The notes below the pieces were generated by a model. That model had not been told where the DNA came from. It saw nothing but the letters and a program-made list of their open reading frames with translations, and did not search any database. 64,000 bases of DNA from Croceibacterium soli (GTDB taxonomy: Bacteria > Pseudomonadota > Alphaproteobacteria > Sphingomonadales > Sphingomonadaceae), in contig NZ_WTYK01000008.1 in assembly GCF_009828065.1 (NCBI RefSeq), positions 1 to 64,000 on the forward strand, read 5' to 3'. Shown one piece after another: positions 42,751 to 52,157 of this stretch. The first letter of the stretch is position 1, and every line of letters begins with the position of its first letter. Both the position numbers and the translations under genes were made by a program.

Positions 42751-43087
42751 CGATGAAGGCGGCTCGAGAAGCCCCTCTGGCAGCCCCATGTCCGCCGGGC
42801 GCCCGGTTGGCGGACGCATCGGTCCAAAAGCCATCGCGGCTAGCTGCTGACCTCGATCAACTGTACTCCCGTCTCTCGGAATTCGCCCACCACGGTGTCG
42901 CCGGTCGTCTGGCGGGCCGAGATGAGGAGCCTTCAGCGGCGAGAGCACGCACAGGCCAAACCGCCAGCGACAATCGAGTCGTACTCAGCCGAGCATCGCC
43001 GCCGGTCTGGAGATGTGGGGGTGAGTGTGGGGCTCGCTGACAGGCCAGGGAATAATCCCCGGAAATACAGTGCCTTAGGGAAAGTAA
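42751..43087. other. intergenic before tRNA-Ser, no gene recognised
   Basis: About 335 bases between the tail-anchored protein and the tRNA. No protein, integrase remnant or direct repeat of the tRNA 3' end was recognised. Confidence 0.5.
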
Positions 43088-43177
<90 letters not shown>

Positions 43178-43362
43178 GCGGCGCGCGTTGGACGCGCATC
43201 GGCGTCCGGTCGGCTGGGCGCGGCGGTTAGCGGAAGCGCCGCGGCTTGCCAAGCCCATCGTCGGCCTTTTTGTGGCGTCCCGGGCGGCAATGGCGAAGAT
43301 CGCTGTGCATTGCGCCGGGGGGAACCTTGTTTCGCCTCTTCGGTAATCTATATCCTGTGCCT

Positions 43363-43743
43363 ATGGACCGCTCCCACTTCTACTCGCCGCAAGCCGGCCG
43401 CCGGATCGAAGCTCCGCGCCATGCCGAGGCGCGCTTCGGCATCGGCGACGTCGTCCGCCACAAGCTGTTCGACTTCCGCGGGGTGGTGTTCGACGTCGAT
43501 CCGGTCTTCGCCAACAGCGAAGACTGGTACGAAGCCATCCCCAAGGAACTGCGGCCGCGGCGCGATCAGCCGTTCTACCACCTGCTCGCCGAGAACGAGG
43601 ATTCGTCCTACGTTGCCTATGTCAGCCAGCAGAACCTGCTCGAAGACAGCGAAGGGGGGCCGATCGGCCATCCGAGCGTGGACGAGCTGTTCGACGATTT
43701 CGCGGACGGCCGCTACCGCCTGCGCCGCAGCCTGACTCACTGA
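43363..43743 (+). CDS. hspQ: HspQ / YccV-like hemimethylated-DNA-binding domain protein
   Basis: A 126-residue protein. The core ARFGIGDVVRHKLFDFRGVV, FDVDPVFANSEDWYEAIP and PFYHLLAENEDSSYVAYVSQ define the HspQ/YccV family, a protease-adaptor or DnaA-regulating domain in enterics. The ATG at 43363 was chosen because the family begins close to it. An upstream in-frame start at 43246 would add an implausible Arg-rich tail. It converges with the ABC permease gene. Confidence 0.88.
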   Translation: MDRSHFYSPQAGRRIEAPRHAEARFGIGDVVRHKLFDFRGVVFDVDPVFANSEDWYEAIPKELRPRRDQPFYHLLAENEDSSYVAYVSQQNLLEDSEGGPIGHPSVDELFDDFADGRYRLRRSLTH

Positions 43744-43769
43744 GGTTCGCGTCCACCGCGAACGGGGAA

Positions 43770-44672
43770 TCAGCTCTTCAGCTTCCAGCCGCTCTTGAGA
43801 ATGCGGTAAGTCAGCACGCCGAGCACCAGGTTGAGCATGCCGACGCCTACGGCGGCGCCGATCACCGCTTCGTTGGTGTTGCCGATGTCGCTCTGCCCGA
43901 GGAAGCCGAAGCGGAAGCCGCTGATCATGTAGAAGAACGGGTTCGCCCGGCTGATCGTCTGAAACAGCGGCGAAAGGTTGCTGATCACGTAGAACGTGCC
44001 CGAAAGCAGAGCCAGCGGGGTCACGACGAAGTTGGTCACGGCCGCGTTGTGATCGAACTTCTCGCCCCACAGGCTGGTCAGCAGGCCGATCAGCGACAGG
44101 AACGTGGATCCCATCAGGCCGAACCAGACGATCGCCCAAGGGTGCGCGGCCTGCATGTCGACGCCAGGCCAGAGCGCCATTGCCAGGGCCAGCGCACCGC
44201 CGACCATGACTGCGCGGGTGATCGCCGCGGCGATGATGCCGATCATCAGCTCGGCCTCGCTCAGCGGCGGCATCAGCAGGTCGATGATCGTGCCCTGGAT
44301 CTTTCCGGCCAGCAGCGAGAAGCTGGAATTGGCGAAGGCGTTCTGCATCATGCCCATCATGATCAGCCCGGGCGCCACGAACGTGGCGAAGTTGACGCCC
44401 AGCACCTCGCGCCCGCCGCGGCCCATCGCCACGGAGAAAATCACCAGAAACAGCAGGGTGGTGACCGCCGGAGCCCAGATCGTTTGCGTCTGGACCTTGA
44501 GAAAACGGCGGACCTCCTTAATATAGAGACTCCACAGCCCTATCCGGTTGATCCCGGTGATGAGCGGCTGCCCCTTGGGCGCAAACCGGCGTCGCGTGTT
44601 CCTGCTTGTTTCGCCAGGTCCCGGCGTGTTCCCGGGCCCGGCAGGCAGCGTGGGTTGGGCTTGATCGGCCAT
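43770..44672 (-). CDS. ABC-2 type transporter permease
   Basis: A 300-residue integral membrane protein of the ABC-2 permease family with a cytosolic N-terminus (residues 1-45) and six predicted spans. IGLWSLYIKEVRRFLKVQTQ leads into the first span, and AELMIGIIAAAITRAVMVGG and GTFYVISNLSPLFQTISRANPF are typical of Wzm/NodJ/YadH-like permeases. No ATP-binding partner is adjacent. It probably exports a polysaccharide, lipid or drug. It is divergent from gcrA. Confidence 0.9.
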   Translation of the reverse strand: MADQAQPTLPAGPGNTPGPGETSRNTRRRFAPKGQPLITGINRIGLWSLYIKEVRRFLKVQTQTIWAPAVTTLLFLVIFSVAMGRGGREVLGVNFATFVAPGLIMMGMMQNAFANSSFSLLAGKIQGTIIDLLMPPLSEAELMIGIIAAAITRAVMVGGALALAMALWPGVDMQAAHPWAIVWFGLMGSTFLSLIGLLTSLWGEKFDHNAAVTNFVVTPLALLSGTFYVISNLSPLFQTISRANPFFYMISGFRFGFLGQSDIGNTNEAVIGAAVGVGMLNLVLGVLTYRILKSGWKLKS

Positions 44673-44776
44673 GGGGCGCCGACTATCGGCTGCGCCGCAT
44701 GCTGGCAAGCGCTGCCAGGCATCGCGCGCGGCTGTTGGGCTACGTTTTGCGATTATTGTAAGGTAACGGATACTCG

Positions 44777-45487
44777 ATGAGCTGGACCGAAGAACGCATC
44801 GCCACACTGACCAAGATGTGGGAGGGCGGAGCGACCGCGAGCCAGATCGCCGACGAGCTCGGCGGCGTCTCGCGCAATGCGGTGATCGGCAAGGCCCATC
44901 GCCTGGGGCTGAAGTCGCGCCCTTCGCCGGTGAAGGCCAACGAAGTCAAGGACACCGCCAAGAAGGAGGCGGCGGCGCCGCCGATCAAGGCCAAGCCCCG
45001 GCCCAAGGCTCCCACGCCCACCCCCGCTCCCTCCAGCACTGAGGCGCAAGAAAGCCCTGCAGCCGCCGCTCCGGCTCCGGCATCCGCGCCCGTGGCGCGG
45101 CCCGCCGGCGAAACGCCGAGCCAGCCGCTGCCCGAGCCGCGCGCGGGAATGCCCAAGATCGTGTCCGTCGGTCCCGGCGGATTCCTTCGCCAGGGCCCCG
45201 GCGACCAGCAGGCGCCGATCCCGCCGGCTCCGCCGCGCCGCCTGGTCCCGGCCCGGCCGAGCCCGGAGATCGCCGACAAGACAAGCCTGCTCGATCTCAA
45301 CGATCGCGTGTGCCGCTGGCCGATGGGCCACCCGGGGGAGCCCGACTTCCATTTCTGCGGCGAGAAGGTGAACCCCGGCTTCCCGTACTGCGTCGAGCAC
45401 TGCGGGCGGGCCTATCAGGCGCAGCTTCCGCGCGGCGCCCGCCGTCCCCCGCCGCCGCTGCCGTTCGGCGGCCCGCGGGTCCGCTAA
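44777..45487 (+). CDS. gcrA: GcrA cell-cycle regulator
   Basis: A 236-residue protein with the GcrA signature N-terminus: SWTEERIATLTKMWEGGATA, SQIADELGGVSRNAVIGKAH and RLGLKSRP. A Pro/Ala/Lys-rich linker (residues 55-165) leads to a C-terminal module with CRWPMGHPGEPDFHFCGEKV and PYCVEHCGRAYQ, which contacts the sigma-70 RNA polymerase in Caulobacter. GcrA is restricted to alphaproteobacteria and activates CcrM-methylated promoters. The linker is long. A strong terminator follows 26 bases after the stop. Confidence 0.95.
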   Translation: MSWTEERIATLTKMWEGGATASQIADELGGVSRNAVIGKAHRLGLKSRPSPVKANEVKDTAKKEAAAPPIKAKPRPKAPTPTPAPSSTEAQESPAAAAPAPASAPVARPAGETPSQPLPEPRAGMPKIVSVGPGGFLRQGPGDQQAPIPPAPPRRLVPARPSPEIADKTSLLDLNDRVCRWPMGHPGEPDFHFCGEKVNPGFPYCVEHCGRAYQAQLPRGARRPPPPLPFGGPRVR

Positions 45488-45505
45488 GGCAGAGAAACCC
45501 GAGGC

Positions 45506-46876
45506 TTAGGAAAGCCCGCTGCCTGCAAGGGCAGCGGGCTTTTTCGTGACCCGCGCCGGCGGAACGTGCCGGTCGACGACGAAAGCCGCCGCGGAGATCA
45601 GCAGAGCGCTGAGGCAGAGCACGGCGAAGAACGGCACCAAGCTCCCCTCGCCGAGGTCGATCAGCGCCCCGCCCAGCCCGCTCGCGGCGATCGCGCCGAC
45701 CCGGCCGACGAAAATGCCGAAGCCGATCCCGGCGGAGCGGCACGACGACGGGTAGCCATACGTCATGATCGCATAGAAACTCGCGATCCCGGCGCTGAAG
45801 ATCGCAGCCGAGAGCCCGATCAGCGCCACGACCATGTAGCGGTAGCTCTCGCCGGGAACCGCAGGCATTGCCTCCAGTGCGTAGGCCAGCACCAGCAGCG
45901 TCAAGAACAAGCTCGCGCTGACGCCGCCGACCACGACGCGCGAACCGAAGCGCTGGACCAGCAGGCCGGCGGCGATGGAGGACGCGATCGAGGTCAGCCC
46001 CGCGACCGACACGGCGTAGGACGCCTGCTCGAACGTGAAGCCCTGGGCGGTGAGGAACGTGGTCGACCAGTTGAGGATCCCGTAGGCCACCAGGGTGCCG
46101 GCCGCGAAGGCAATGCCGATCCCCAGATTGAGCCGCCGGTTGCTGGCGTCGAACACGCCGACGGCGGCCCCGCCGCGGTCGCTGTGGTGCCGGTCCGGCG
46201 CCAGCTCCACATCGCCGCTCAGCACCTTGCCGGCAGCGCGGCGGGCCTCGTCCGGCTTGCCGCGGGCCATCAGGTACGAAGGGCTGTCACGCAGCAGCGC
46301 CAGGATGAGGAACACCACCAGGAAGGTGCCGGCCCCGATCGCCACGAACGACCCGCGCCAGCCGAATGCGTCCACCAGCGTGGGGGCGAGCGAGGCCACC
46401 ACGAGCCCGCCGGCCGGCGTGCCGACCGAAAGCGTGGTCACCCCGACCGAACGCCACCTCTCGGGCAGCCATTCGCCGGCCAGGGTTATCGCATTGGCAT
46501 AAGCCGATCCGAAGCCCAGCCCGCCGACAAGCCGCCAGGCGGCCATGTCCCACACGCCTTCGGACCAGCTCGCGCCGATCGTGGCGAGGGAGAACACGAC
46601 CGTCGCCAGCGCCAGGGACCAGCGGCGGCCGATCGTGTCGCCGAGCCATCCCCCGCCCCACGAGCCGAAGCCGAAGCCTACCAAAGCGGCGCTCATCGCG
46701 ATGCCGAACGTGCCGCGGTCGACGCCGAAGTCCTCGATCACCTTGGGCGCGACGATGCCCAGCAGCTGCGCGTCCATTCCGTCGCAGATCAGCACCAGCA
46801 GGCAGATCGCGAACGTCGCCACCGAGAACGCCTTGAGCGGTTCGCGCGAAATCGCCTCGTTGAAACTCATTGTCAT
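45506..46876 (-). CDS. MFS transporter, aromatic-acid:H+ symporter type
   Basis: A 456-residue 12-span carrier. LVLICDGMDAQLLGIVAPKV in helix 1, WLGDTIGRRW after helix 2 and LRDSPSYLMARGKPDEARR in the central loop fit the aromatic acid/4-hydroxybenzoate (AAHS) and related families. The ATG at 46876 was chosen (MTMSFNEAIS). The last codons run through the gcrA terminator hairpin. No catabolic genes are adjacent. Confidence 0.9.
   Translation of the reverse strand: MTMSFNEAISREPLKAFSVATFAICLLVLICDGMDAQLLGIVAPKVIEDFGVDRGTFGIAMSAALVGFGFGSWGGGWLGDTIGRRWSLALATVVFSLATIGASWSEGVWDMAAWRLVGGLGFGSAYANAITLAGEWLPERWRSVGVTTLSVGTPAGGLVVASLAPTLVDAFGWRGSFVAIGAGTFLVVFLILALLRDSPSYLMARGKPDEARRAAGKVLSGDVELAPDRHHSDRGGAAVGVFDASNRRLNLGIGIAFAAGTLVAYGILNWSTTFLTAQGFTFEQASYAVSVAGLTSIASSIAAGLLVQRFGSRVVVGGVSASLFLTLLVLAYALEAMPAVPGESYRYMVVALIGLSAAIFSAGIASFYAIMTYGYPSSCRSAGIGFGIFVGRVGAIAASGLGGALIDLGEGSLVPFFAVLCLSALLISAAAFVVDRHVPPARVTKKPAALAGSGLS
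45513..45545 (+). terminator. rho-independent terminator of gcrA
   Basis: An 11-bp stem AGCCCGCTGCC/GGCAGCGGGCT with a 6-base loop is followed by TTTTT. It begins 26 bases after the gcrA stop and lies inside the 3' coding end of the converging MFS gene. Confidence 0.9.
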
Positions 46877-47043
46877 GGGTCGAATCCCCTCTCCGCCGCC
46901 GATCCTTCCTGTTCCGGCCGAAAAAGGCCAGCGCCTTCTCTCCCGTTCCGGGCACGCACCGTCGCGCGGTTCATCCCAGCGCAAGCCGTCAGGGCCGAAC
47001 GCGCCGCACGGGGGTTACAAATGATAGGACAGAAGGAATGGCA

Positions 47044-47646
47044 ATGAAGAAAATCATCGCACTGACCGCACTCGCCGCCGGCTTGGCTTCCAGCCCGGCC
47101 CTGGCGCAGAGCAGCGCACCGGGCGGGCTCTATGTGGGCGTCCTGGGCGGCTATGAGGGTCTGGATGTCGAATCCGCCGATGGTTCTGTCACCGCCGACG
47201 CCGATTCCGCAGTCTACGGGATCAACGGCGGATACGATCTCAGCCTTGGCAGCGCCTTTGTCGGCGTCGAGGGCGAACTGTCGACCAGCGACGGTTCCAC
47301 CCAGTTTCCCGACAGCTTCTCCGGCGCCCGCGACGGCCTCGAATCCGGCGGCCAGTACTACGTCGGCGCCCGCGCCGGCGTGGCGCTGACGCCGGGCATC
47401 GCTGCTTACGGCAAGGTCGGCTACACGGCGCTCGACACCAAGGCCTTCACCTCTTCCGGTTCGCTCGACGAACTGGAGGACAACGCCGGCGGCCTGCGCT
47501 TCGGCGGCGGCCTGCAGGTCCAGCTGCCCGGACCGCTCGAGGGCCGGGTCGAATACCGCCGCTCGCGCTACAAGGACGTCAATGACGGCACTTACGGCAA
47601 TGCGACGACCGACCAGGTCGTAGCCGGCGTAGGCGTTCGCTTCTAA
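47044..47646 (+). CDS. outer-membrane beta-barrel protein
   Basis: A 200-residue protein with a signal peptide ending in PALAQ near residue 20 and an eight-strand OmpA/Opa-like barrel (GLYVGVLGGYEGLDVES, YYVGARAGVALTPGIAAYGK, LEGRVEYRRSRY) ending in the terminal Phe of GVGVRF. ATG 47044 is preferred over 47038 because the AGAAGGA ribosome site touches the latter. Such barrels occur widely as porin-like or adhesion proteins. A GC hairpin follows. Confidence 0.88.
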   Translation: MKKIIALTALAAGLASSPALAQSSAPGGLYVGVLGGYEGLDVESADGSVTADADSAVYGINGGYDLSLGSAFVGVEGELSTSDGSTQFPDSFSGARDGLESGGQYYVGARAGVALTPGIAAYGKVGYTALDTKAFTSSGSLDELEDNAGGLRFGGGLQVQLPGPLEGRVEYRRSRYKDVNDGTYGNATTDQVVAGVGVRF

Positions 47647-47657
47647 GACGCTACGGC

Positions 47658-47689
47658 AGCGGGGCCGCTCCGCAAGGGGCGGCCCCGCT
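47658..47689 (+). terminator. hairpin after outer-membrane protein gene
   Basis: An 11-bp perfect stem (AGCGGGGCCGC and complement) with a 10-base loop begins 11 bases after the stop. It lacks a T-tract, so termination is probable but not certain. Confidence 0.55.
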
Positions 47690-47719
47690 CATGCCCGGCA
47701 ATCGCCGGGCCTTGCTACC

Positions 47720-48670
47720 TCACTGCCCGCCGGCGGGGCTGCGCGAGCCGAGGTCCAGCTTCATGTCCTCGGCGGTTTCCTGCGGCACCGGGCGGTTGCC
47801 GGGAGCCATGAGATTGCGGACCATCTCGGCCCGCATGCTCTCGAACTTGACGCGGCCGGGCGTCGGCTCGTCGGAGGGGAACGCCTCCTCGATCTCGCGG
47901 TGGCGCTGCTTCACCTCTTCCAGGAACTCCCGGTTGGTGAAGATGTAGAAGCGGTTTTCCTTGATCGCCGCGACGACCGCCTTGCCGGTATCGAGCGGGT
48001 CTATCGCACCGCGCATCGCATCCCACAGGTCCTTCAGGAACTGCGGAGCGCCCTCTTCCCGGATGTTCTCCGGATCGTCCTCCGGCAGCGGCACGAGCGC
48101 CGTGCGCGTGGCGCCGGGGAACAGGCAGGAGACGCCGATGCCCTTGGGCGCGAGCTGCATCCGCAGGCTCTCCGAGAACCCGCGCACCGCGTACTTGGCC
48201 GTCGAATAGGCCGCCAGGCCCGGCAGCGGGACGACGCCGGCCATCGAGCTGGTGTTGACCACGTGGCCGCCCTCCCCCTGCGCGCGGATGATCGGCACGA
48301 TGATCTTGGTTCCGTTGACCACGCCGCCGAGGTTGACCGACAGCGCCCGGTCCCAGTCGTCGAAGTCCTCGCTCGCCGCGGTGCCGCCGCCGTTCACCCC
48401 GGCGTTGTTGCACAGCACGTGGATCTTGCCGAAGACCTCCAGGGTCTCGGCGGCGGCTGCGCGCAGCGAGTCCCGGTCGGCGACGTTGGTCTTGATGAAG
48501 TGCGCGGCGTTGTTCCCCGCGAGCTGCTCCCTGGCGCCGGCGATGTGCGCATCGTTCCAGTCGGCCAGCGCGACCTTCATCCCTTCCGCCAGGAATGCGC
48601 GCGCCATGCCCAGGCCGATGCCGCTGGCACCCCCGGTGATGAAAGCGACTCTTCCGGTAAGGTCCTGCAT
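47720..48670 (-). CDS. short-chain dehydrogenase/reductase
   Basis: A 316-residue SDR. TGGASGIG is at residues 12-19, NNAG at 88-91, and the catalytic motif Y155-STA-K159 follows SSMAG. The C-terminal 80 residues extend beyond the core fold and are charged (EEVKQRHREIEEAFPSDEPT), as in SDRs acting on bulky or lipid-like alcohols. The start at 48670 has GGGAG upstream. It lies in tandem with another SDR across a hairpin repeat. Confidence 0.92.
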   Translation of the reverse strand: MQDLTGRVAFITGGASGIGLGMARAFLAEGMKVALADWNDAHIAGAREQLAGNNAAHFIKTNVADRDSLRAAAAETLEVFGKIHVLCNNAGVNGGGTAASEDFDDWDRALSVNLGGVVNGTKIIVPIIRAQGEGGHVVNTSSMAGVVPLPGLAAYSTAKYAVRGFSESLRMQLAPKGIGVSCLFPGATRTALVPLPEDDPENIREEGAPQFLKDLWDAMRGAIDPLDTGKAVVAAIKENRFYIFTNREFLEEVKQRHREIEEAFPSDEPTPGRVKFESMRAEMVRNLMAPGNRPVPQETAEDMKLDLGSRSPAGGQ

Positions 48671-48693
48671 GTTGTTTCTCCCATTCTCAAACA

Positions 48694-48798
48694 ATCCTCC
48701 CCCTTTGGGGGAGGGTGGCAGCCGCGGAGCGACTGACGGAGGGGGGCCGCCCCCTCCACCACCCTTCGGGTGGTCCCCCTCCCCGTCCCGGGGAGGGT
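48694..48798. repeat. intergenic palindromic repeat element
   Basis: A 105-base block of three short GC-rich hairpins (CCTCCCCCTTTGGGGGAGG, CCACCCTTCGGGTGG and CCCTCCCCGTCCCGGGGAGGG) fills the spacer between the two SDR genes. This composite form is a familiar dispersed intergenic repeat in sphingomonad-type genomes. It may act as a transcript-stability or termination element. Confidence 0.75.
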
Positions 48799-49668
48799 TT
48801 AGTCCTCGCGAAACTGCCCGAAGTCGGGCGCTTCTTCCTGCGTATCCGGCGTCGCGGCGAGCACCGCTTCCGCCCGGGCGCGCATCCCGTCTTTGTAGTA
48901 GCCGTGGGTCACGATGTAGGTCGTGTCCGCGAGGATGCCGTCGGCCACCAGGCGCCCAACCTGCTCCGCTTCCATCCAGTTTTCGCCGACGATCCGCCGG
49001 GCGAGCTTCTGCTCGGTCGCCTTGAAGCCGCTCGCCTCGCGCAGGTGATCGGGGCGGTTCTGGTGCGTTTCGTGGATACGGCTCTTTACCGGGCCGGGCA
49101 GCAGGATCGACACGCCGATGCCGTGCTCCGCCAGTTCCGCCTTGGCCGCTTCGCAGAAATGACACACCGCCGCCTTGCTCGCCGCGTAGATCGCCAGGTG
49201 CGGCGGCATGACCACTTCCGAGGCCAGGCTCGCAGTCGAAACGATGTGCCCTCCGCGGCCGTGCGCGACCATCTGTGGCAGGAACTCGGTGAAGCCGTTG
49301 ATCACGCCGCCAAGGTTCACCCCGAACCCGAAGTCGTAGTCGGCATACGTCGCTTCGAGCAGCGGCCCTTCAAGCCCGACGCCGGCATTGTTCACCAAGA
49401 TGTCGATGCCGCCGAACTCGTCCTGCATCCGCCGCGCAGCCTCGCGGTATTTCTCACGATTCGTGACATCGAGCTGCAGCGCGCTGACCGCGTTCGACCT
49501 GCCGTTCCCGGCGAATTCGGCCAGGGCATCCTCGATGTGGTCCTGCCGAAGATCGGCCAGGACCACTTGGGCGCCGCGCTCCACCAGCACCTTGGCGATA
49601 CCCAGCCCTATGCCGCTGGCCCCGCCGGTGACGAACGCGATTTTCCCTTCGAAGCTGCTGATCGGCAT
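48799..49668 (-). CDS. short-chain dehydrogenase/reductase
   Basis: A 289-residue SDR. TGGASGIG is at residues 14-21, NNAG at 93-96, and the active-site motif Y161-AAS-K165. The substrate loop after LLPGPVKSRIHETH is long. The sequence is related to the neighbouring SDR (same NLGGVINGF-type helix and C-terminal extension), which suggests an old tandem duplication or a shared pathway. Substrate unknown. Confidence 0.92.
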   Translation of the reverse strand: MPISSFEGKIAFVTGGASGIGLGIAKVLVERGAQVVLADLRQDHIEDALAEFAGNGRSNAVSALQLDVTNREKYREAARRMQDEFGGIDILVNNAGVGLEGPLLEATYADYDFGFGVNLGGVINGFTEFLPQMVAHGRGGHIVSTASLASEVVMPPHLAIYAASKAAVCHFCEAAKAELAEHGIGVSILLPGPVKSRIHETHQNRPDHLREASGFKATEQKLARRIVGENWMEAEQVGRLVADGILADTTYIVTHGYYKDGMRARAEAVLAATPDTQEEAPDFGQFRED

Positions 49669-49760
49669 GTGTTCTCCCAATGCTGTTTCGAAGAGGTTTG
49701 GCAGAGGTACCCGCGCCCGTCTATGGGCCCGGTGACACGTCATCCAAGGGAGACCACGAC

Positions 49761-50282
49761 ATGCCGATTTCGCTTCACTCCGCCACCATCCCCAGCTTCC
49801 TCCAGATCCTCGGCGCCGGCCGCGGTTGGCTCGACAAGGCCGAGACCTGCGGCATCGCCGAAACGGAGCTGCTGGAGGCGCGGCTGATCGACGACATGCT
49901 GCCGTTCGCTTACCAGATGAAGGCAATGGCCAACCACAGCCAGGGCGCGATCGAGGGCCTTCGCGCCGGCGTGTTCACGCCCAAGTTCGGCGAGCCCCTG
50001 CCCACTTCGATCGCCGAGCTGCGCTCGAAGATCGACGGTGCCATCGCATTCCTTGAGGGCGTGACCGAGGACGAGCTGGAATCGTTCGTCGGCCGCGACA
50101 TGCGCTTCGAGATCGGTGAGAAGAAGCTGCCGTTCACCGCGGAAGACTTCCTGCTGACCTTCAGCCAGCCGAACTTCTACTTCCACGCGACGACCGCCTA
50201 CGGCGTGCTGCGCGCCAAGGGCGTGCAGGTCGGCAAGCTGGATTACCTCGGCGCCCTGCGCATCAAGGCGCCGACTGCCTGA
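49761..50282 (+). CDS. DUF1993 family protein
   Basis: A 173-residue protein matching DUF1993 over its whole length: MPISLHSATIPSFLQILGA, HSQGAIEGLRAGVFTPKF, FTAEDFLLTFSQPNFYFH and GVLRAKGVQVGKLDYL. It is a four-helix DinB-like fold of unknown function with conserved His residues that could bind metal. It is divergent from the SDR and converges on leuC. Confidence 0.93.
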   Translation: MPISLHSATIPSFLQILGAGRGWLDKAETCGIAETELLEARLIDDMLPFAYQMKAMANHSQGAIEGLRAGVFTPKFGEPLPTSIAELRSKIDGAIAFLEGVTEDELESFVGRDMRFEIGEKKLPFTAEDFLLTFSQPNFYFHATTAYGVLRAKGVQVGKLDYLGALRIKAPTA

Positions 50283-50288
50283 GGCCGA

Positions 50289-51722
50289 TCAGCCGGTGAG
50301 CTCGCGGACGTCCGTGAGCTTGCCGGTGACCGCCGCCGCGGCGGCCATCGCCGGGCTGACGAGGTGCGTGCGCGCGCCGGGGCCCTGGCGGCCGACGAAG
50401 TTGCGGTTCGAGGTGGAAGCGCAGCGCTCCCCCGCCGGCACTTTGTCCGGGTTCATGCCGAGGCACGCCGAACAGCCGGGCTCGCGCCACTCGAGGCCGG
50501 CTTCTGTGAAGATCCGGTCGAGCCCTTCTTCCTCGGCCTGGGCCTTCACCAGGCCCGAGCCGGGGACGACGATCGCCCACTTCACGTTGTCCGCCTTCTT
50601 GCGGCCCTTCAGCACCGCGGCCGCGGCCCGCAGATCCTCGATCCGGCTGTTGGTGCACGAGCCGATGAAGACGTTCTGCACTTCGACCTGGTCCATGCGC
50701 TGGCCGGGTTCGAGGCCCATGTAGTCCAGGCTGGCCCGGGCGGCTTTCTGCTTGGACGGATCGGCGAAGCTTTCGGGCGCGGGCACGGTGCCGCCGATGG
50801 CGACCGTGTCTTCCGGGCTGGTGCCCCAAGTCACGGTCGGCTCGACGTCGGCCGCGTCGATCCGCACCGACTTGTCGAACGTGGCGCCCTCGTCGGTCTT
50901 CAGCGTGCGCCAGTAGGCGACCGCCTTGTCCCATTCCTCGCCCTTGGGCGCGAGCGGACGGCCCTTGAGGTAGGCGAACGTCGTCTCGTCGGGGGCGATG
51001 ATGCCCGCGCGGGCGCCGCCTTCGATGCTCATGTTGCACACCGTCAGGCGGCTCTCGACGCTCATCCGCTCGAACACTTCGCCGCGGTACTCGATCACGT
51101 GAGCGGTGCCGCCGGCCGTGCCGATCGTCCCGATGATGTGCAGGATCAGGTCCTTGGAGGTGATCCCGGGGCCGAGCTCGCCATCGACGACGATCTCCAT
51201 CGTCTTGGACTTGCGCAGTTGCAGCGTCTGGGTGGCGAGCACGTGCTCGACTTCGCTGGTGCCGATGCCGAAGGCCAGCGCGCCGATGCCGCCGTGGGCC
51301 GCCGTATGGCTGTCCCCGCAGACGATCGTCGTGCCCGGCAGGGAGAACCCCTGCTCCGGCCCGACGACGTGGACGATGCCCTGTTCCCGGGCGGTGGCGC
51401 CGAAGTATCGCACGCCGAACGCAGGGGCATTCCGCTCGAGCGCTTCGAGCTGCTGGCGGCTTTCGGCATCGGCGATGGGAATGCGGTTTCCGTCGGCATC
51501 TATGCGGGCGGTCGTCGGAACGTTGTGGTCGGGAACCGCCAGAGTCAGTTCCGGCCTTCGGACCTTGCGCCCGTTCAGCCGCAGCGCCTCGAACGCTTGC
51601 GGGCTGGTCACTTCGTGAACCAGGTGGCGGTCGATGAACAGCAGGCAAGTGCCGTCGTCGCGCCGTTCGATCACGTGCGCGTCCCAGATCTTTTCGTAGA
51701 GGGTGCGGGGTTTTCCGGTCAT
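50289..51722 (-). CDS. leuC: 3-isopropylmalate dehydratase large subunit
   Basis: A 477-residue aconitase-family enzyme of leucine biosynthesis. It isomerises 2- and 3-isopropylmalate with LeuD. The [4Fe-4S] ligands are Cys356 ([10 protein letters not shown]), Cys417 and Cys420 ([11 protein letters not shown]). [20 protein letters not shown] and [20 protein letters not shown] are typical LeuC sequence. The ATG at 51722 is the family start. leuD is not adjacent: downstream is the converging DUF1993 gene. Confidence 0.96.
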   Translation of the reverse strand: MTGKPRTLYEKIWDAHVIERRDDGTCLLFIDRHLVHEVTSPQAFEALRLNGRKVRRPELTLAVPDHNVPTTARIDADGNRIPIADAESRQQLEALERNAPAFGVRYFGATAREQGIVHVVGPEQGFSLPGTTIVCGDSHTAAHGGIGALAFGIGTSEVEHVLATQTLQLRKSKTMEIVVDGELGPGITSKDLILHIIGTIGTAGGTAHVIEYRGEVFERMSVESRLTVCNMSIEGGARAGIIAPDETTFAYLKGRPLAPKGEEWDKAVAYWRTLKTDEGATFDKSVRIDAADVEPTVTWGTSPEDTVAIGGTVPAPESFADPSKQKAARASLDYMGLEPGQRMDQVEVQNVFIGSCTNSRIEDLRAAAAVLKGRKKADNVKWAIVVPGSGLVKAQAEEEGLDRIFTEAGLEWREPGCSACLGMNPDKVPAGERCASTSNRNFVGRQGPGARTHLVSPAMAAAAAVTGKLTDVRELTG

Positions 51723-51805
51723 GGCGAGGAGATGGCGCGAGCGCGCGGCCAAGGCAAGGCAGGCCTATCTTGGGCCGACCAAAGCCTGGGTTGCCGGTGC
51801 GATGC

Positions 51806-52156
51806 TCAATCGGGCCGGGACCAGATCCAGGCGGCGGCGATGGTGAGCGGGACGAGCGGCAGTGCGGCCCAGGGCCATGGGAGAGTCAGCAGGGCGAGCG
51901 CGGCGCTGCCGGTCATTGCAACGGTGGCCGCCCACTTGGCCTTGCGCGAGATCGCGCCCCGTTCGCGCCAGTTGCGGATCGGCGGGCCCCAACGGGGATG
52001 CTGAAGCAGGCGCGCCTCCCACTGGGGGTTGCTGCGGGCGAAGCAGAACGCCGCCAGGATCAGGAACGGCACTGTCGGCAGGACCGGCAGGACCGCCCCC
52101 ACCGCCCCCAGCGCCACGCTGGCGATGCCGGCGGCGAGGAACAGCTGCCGCCGCAT
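51806..52156 (-). CDS. YbaN family protein (DUF454), inner membrane
   Basis: A 116-residue small membrane protein of DUF454. GAVGAVLPVLPTVPFLILAAFCFARSNP is cut short here as the first hydrophobic hairpin plus the conserved LPTxPF and FARSNP. RHPRWGPPIRNWRERGAIS-type sequence follows, then two more hydrophobic helices. Function unknown. Its ATG is one base after the pspF stop, so it may be co-expressed with pspF. Confidence 0.92.
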   Translation of the reverse strand: MRRQLFLAAGIASVALGAVGAVLPVLPTVPFLILAAFCFARSNPQWEARLLQHPRWGPPIRNWRERGAISRKAKWAATVAMTGSAALALLTLPWPWAALPLVPLTIAAAWIWSRPD

Positions 52157-52157
52157 G

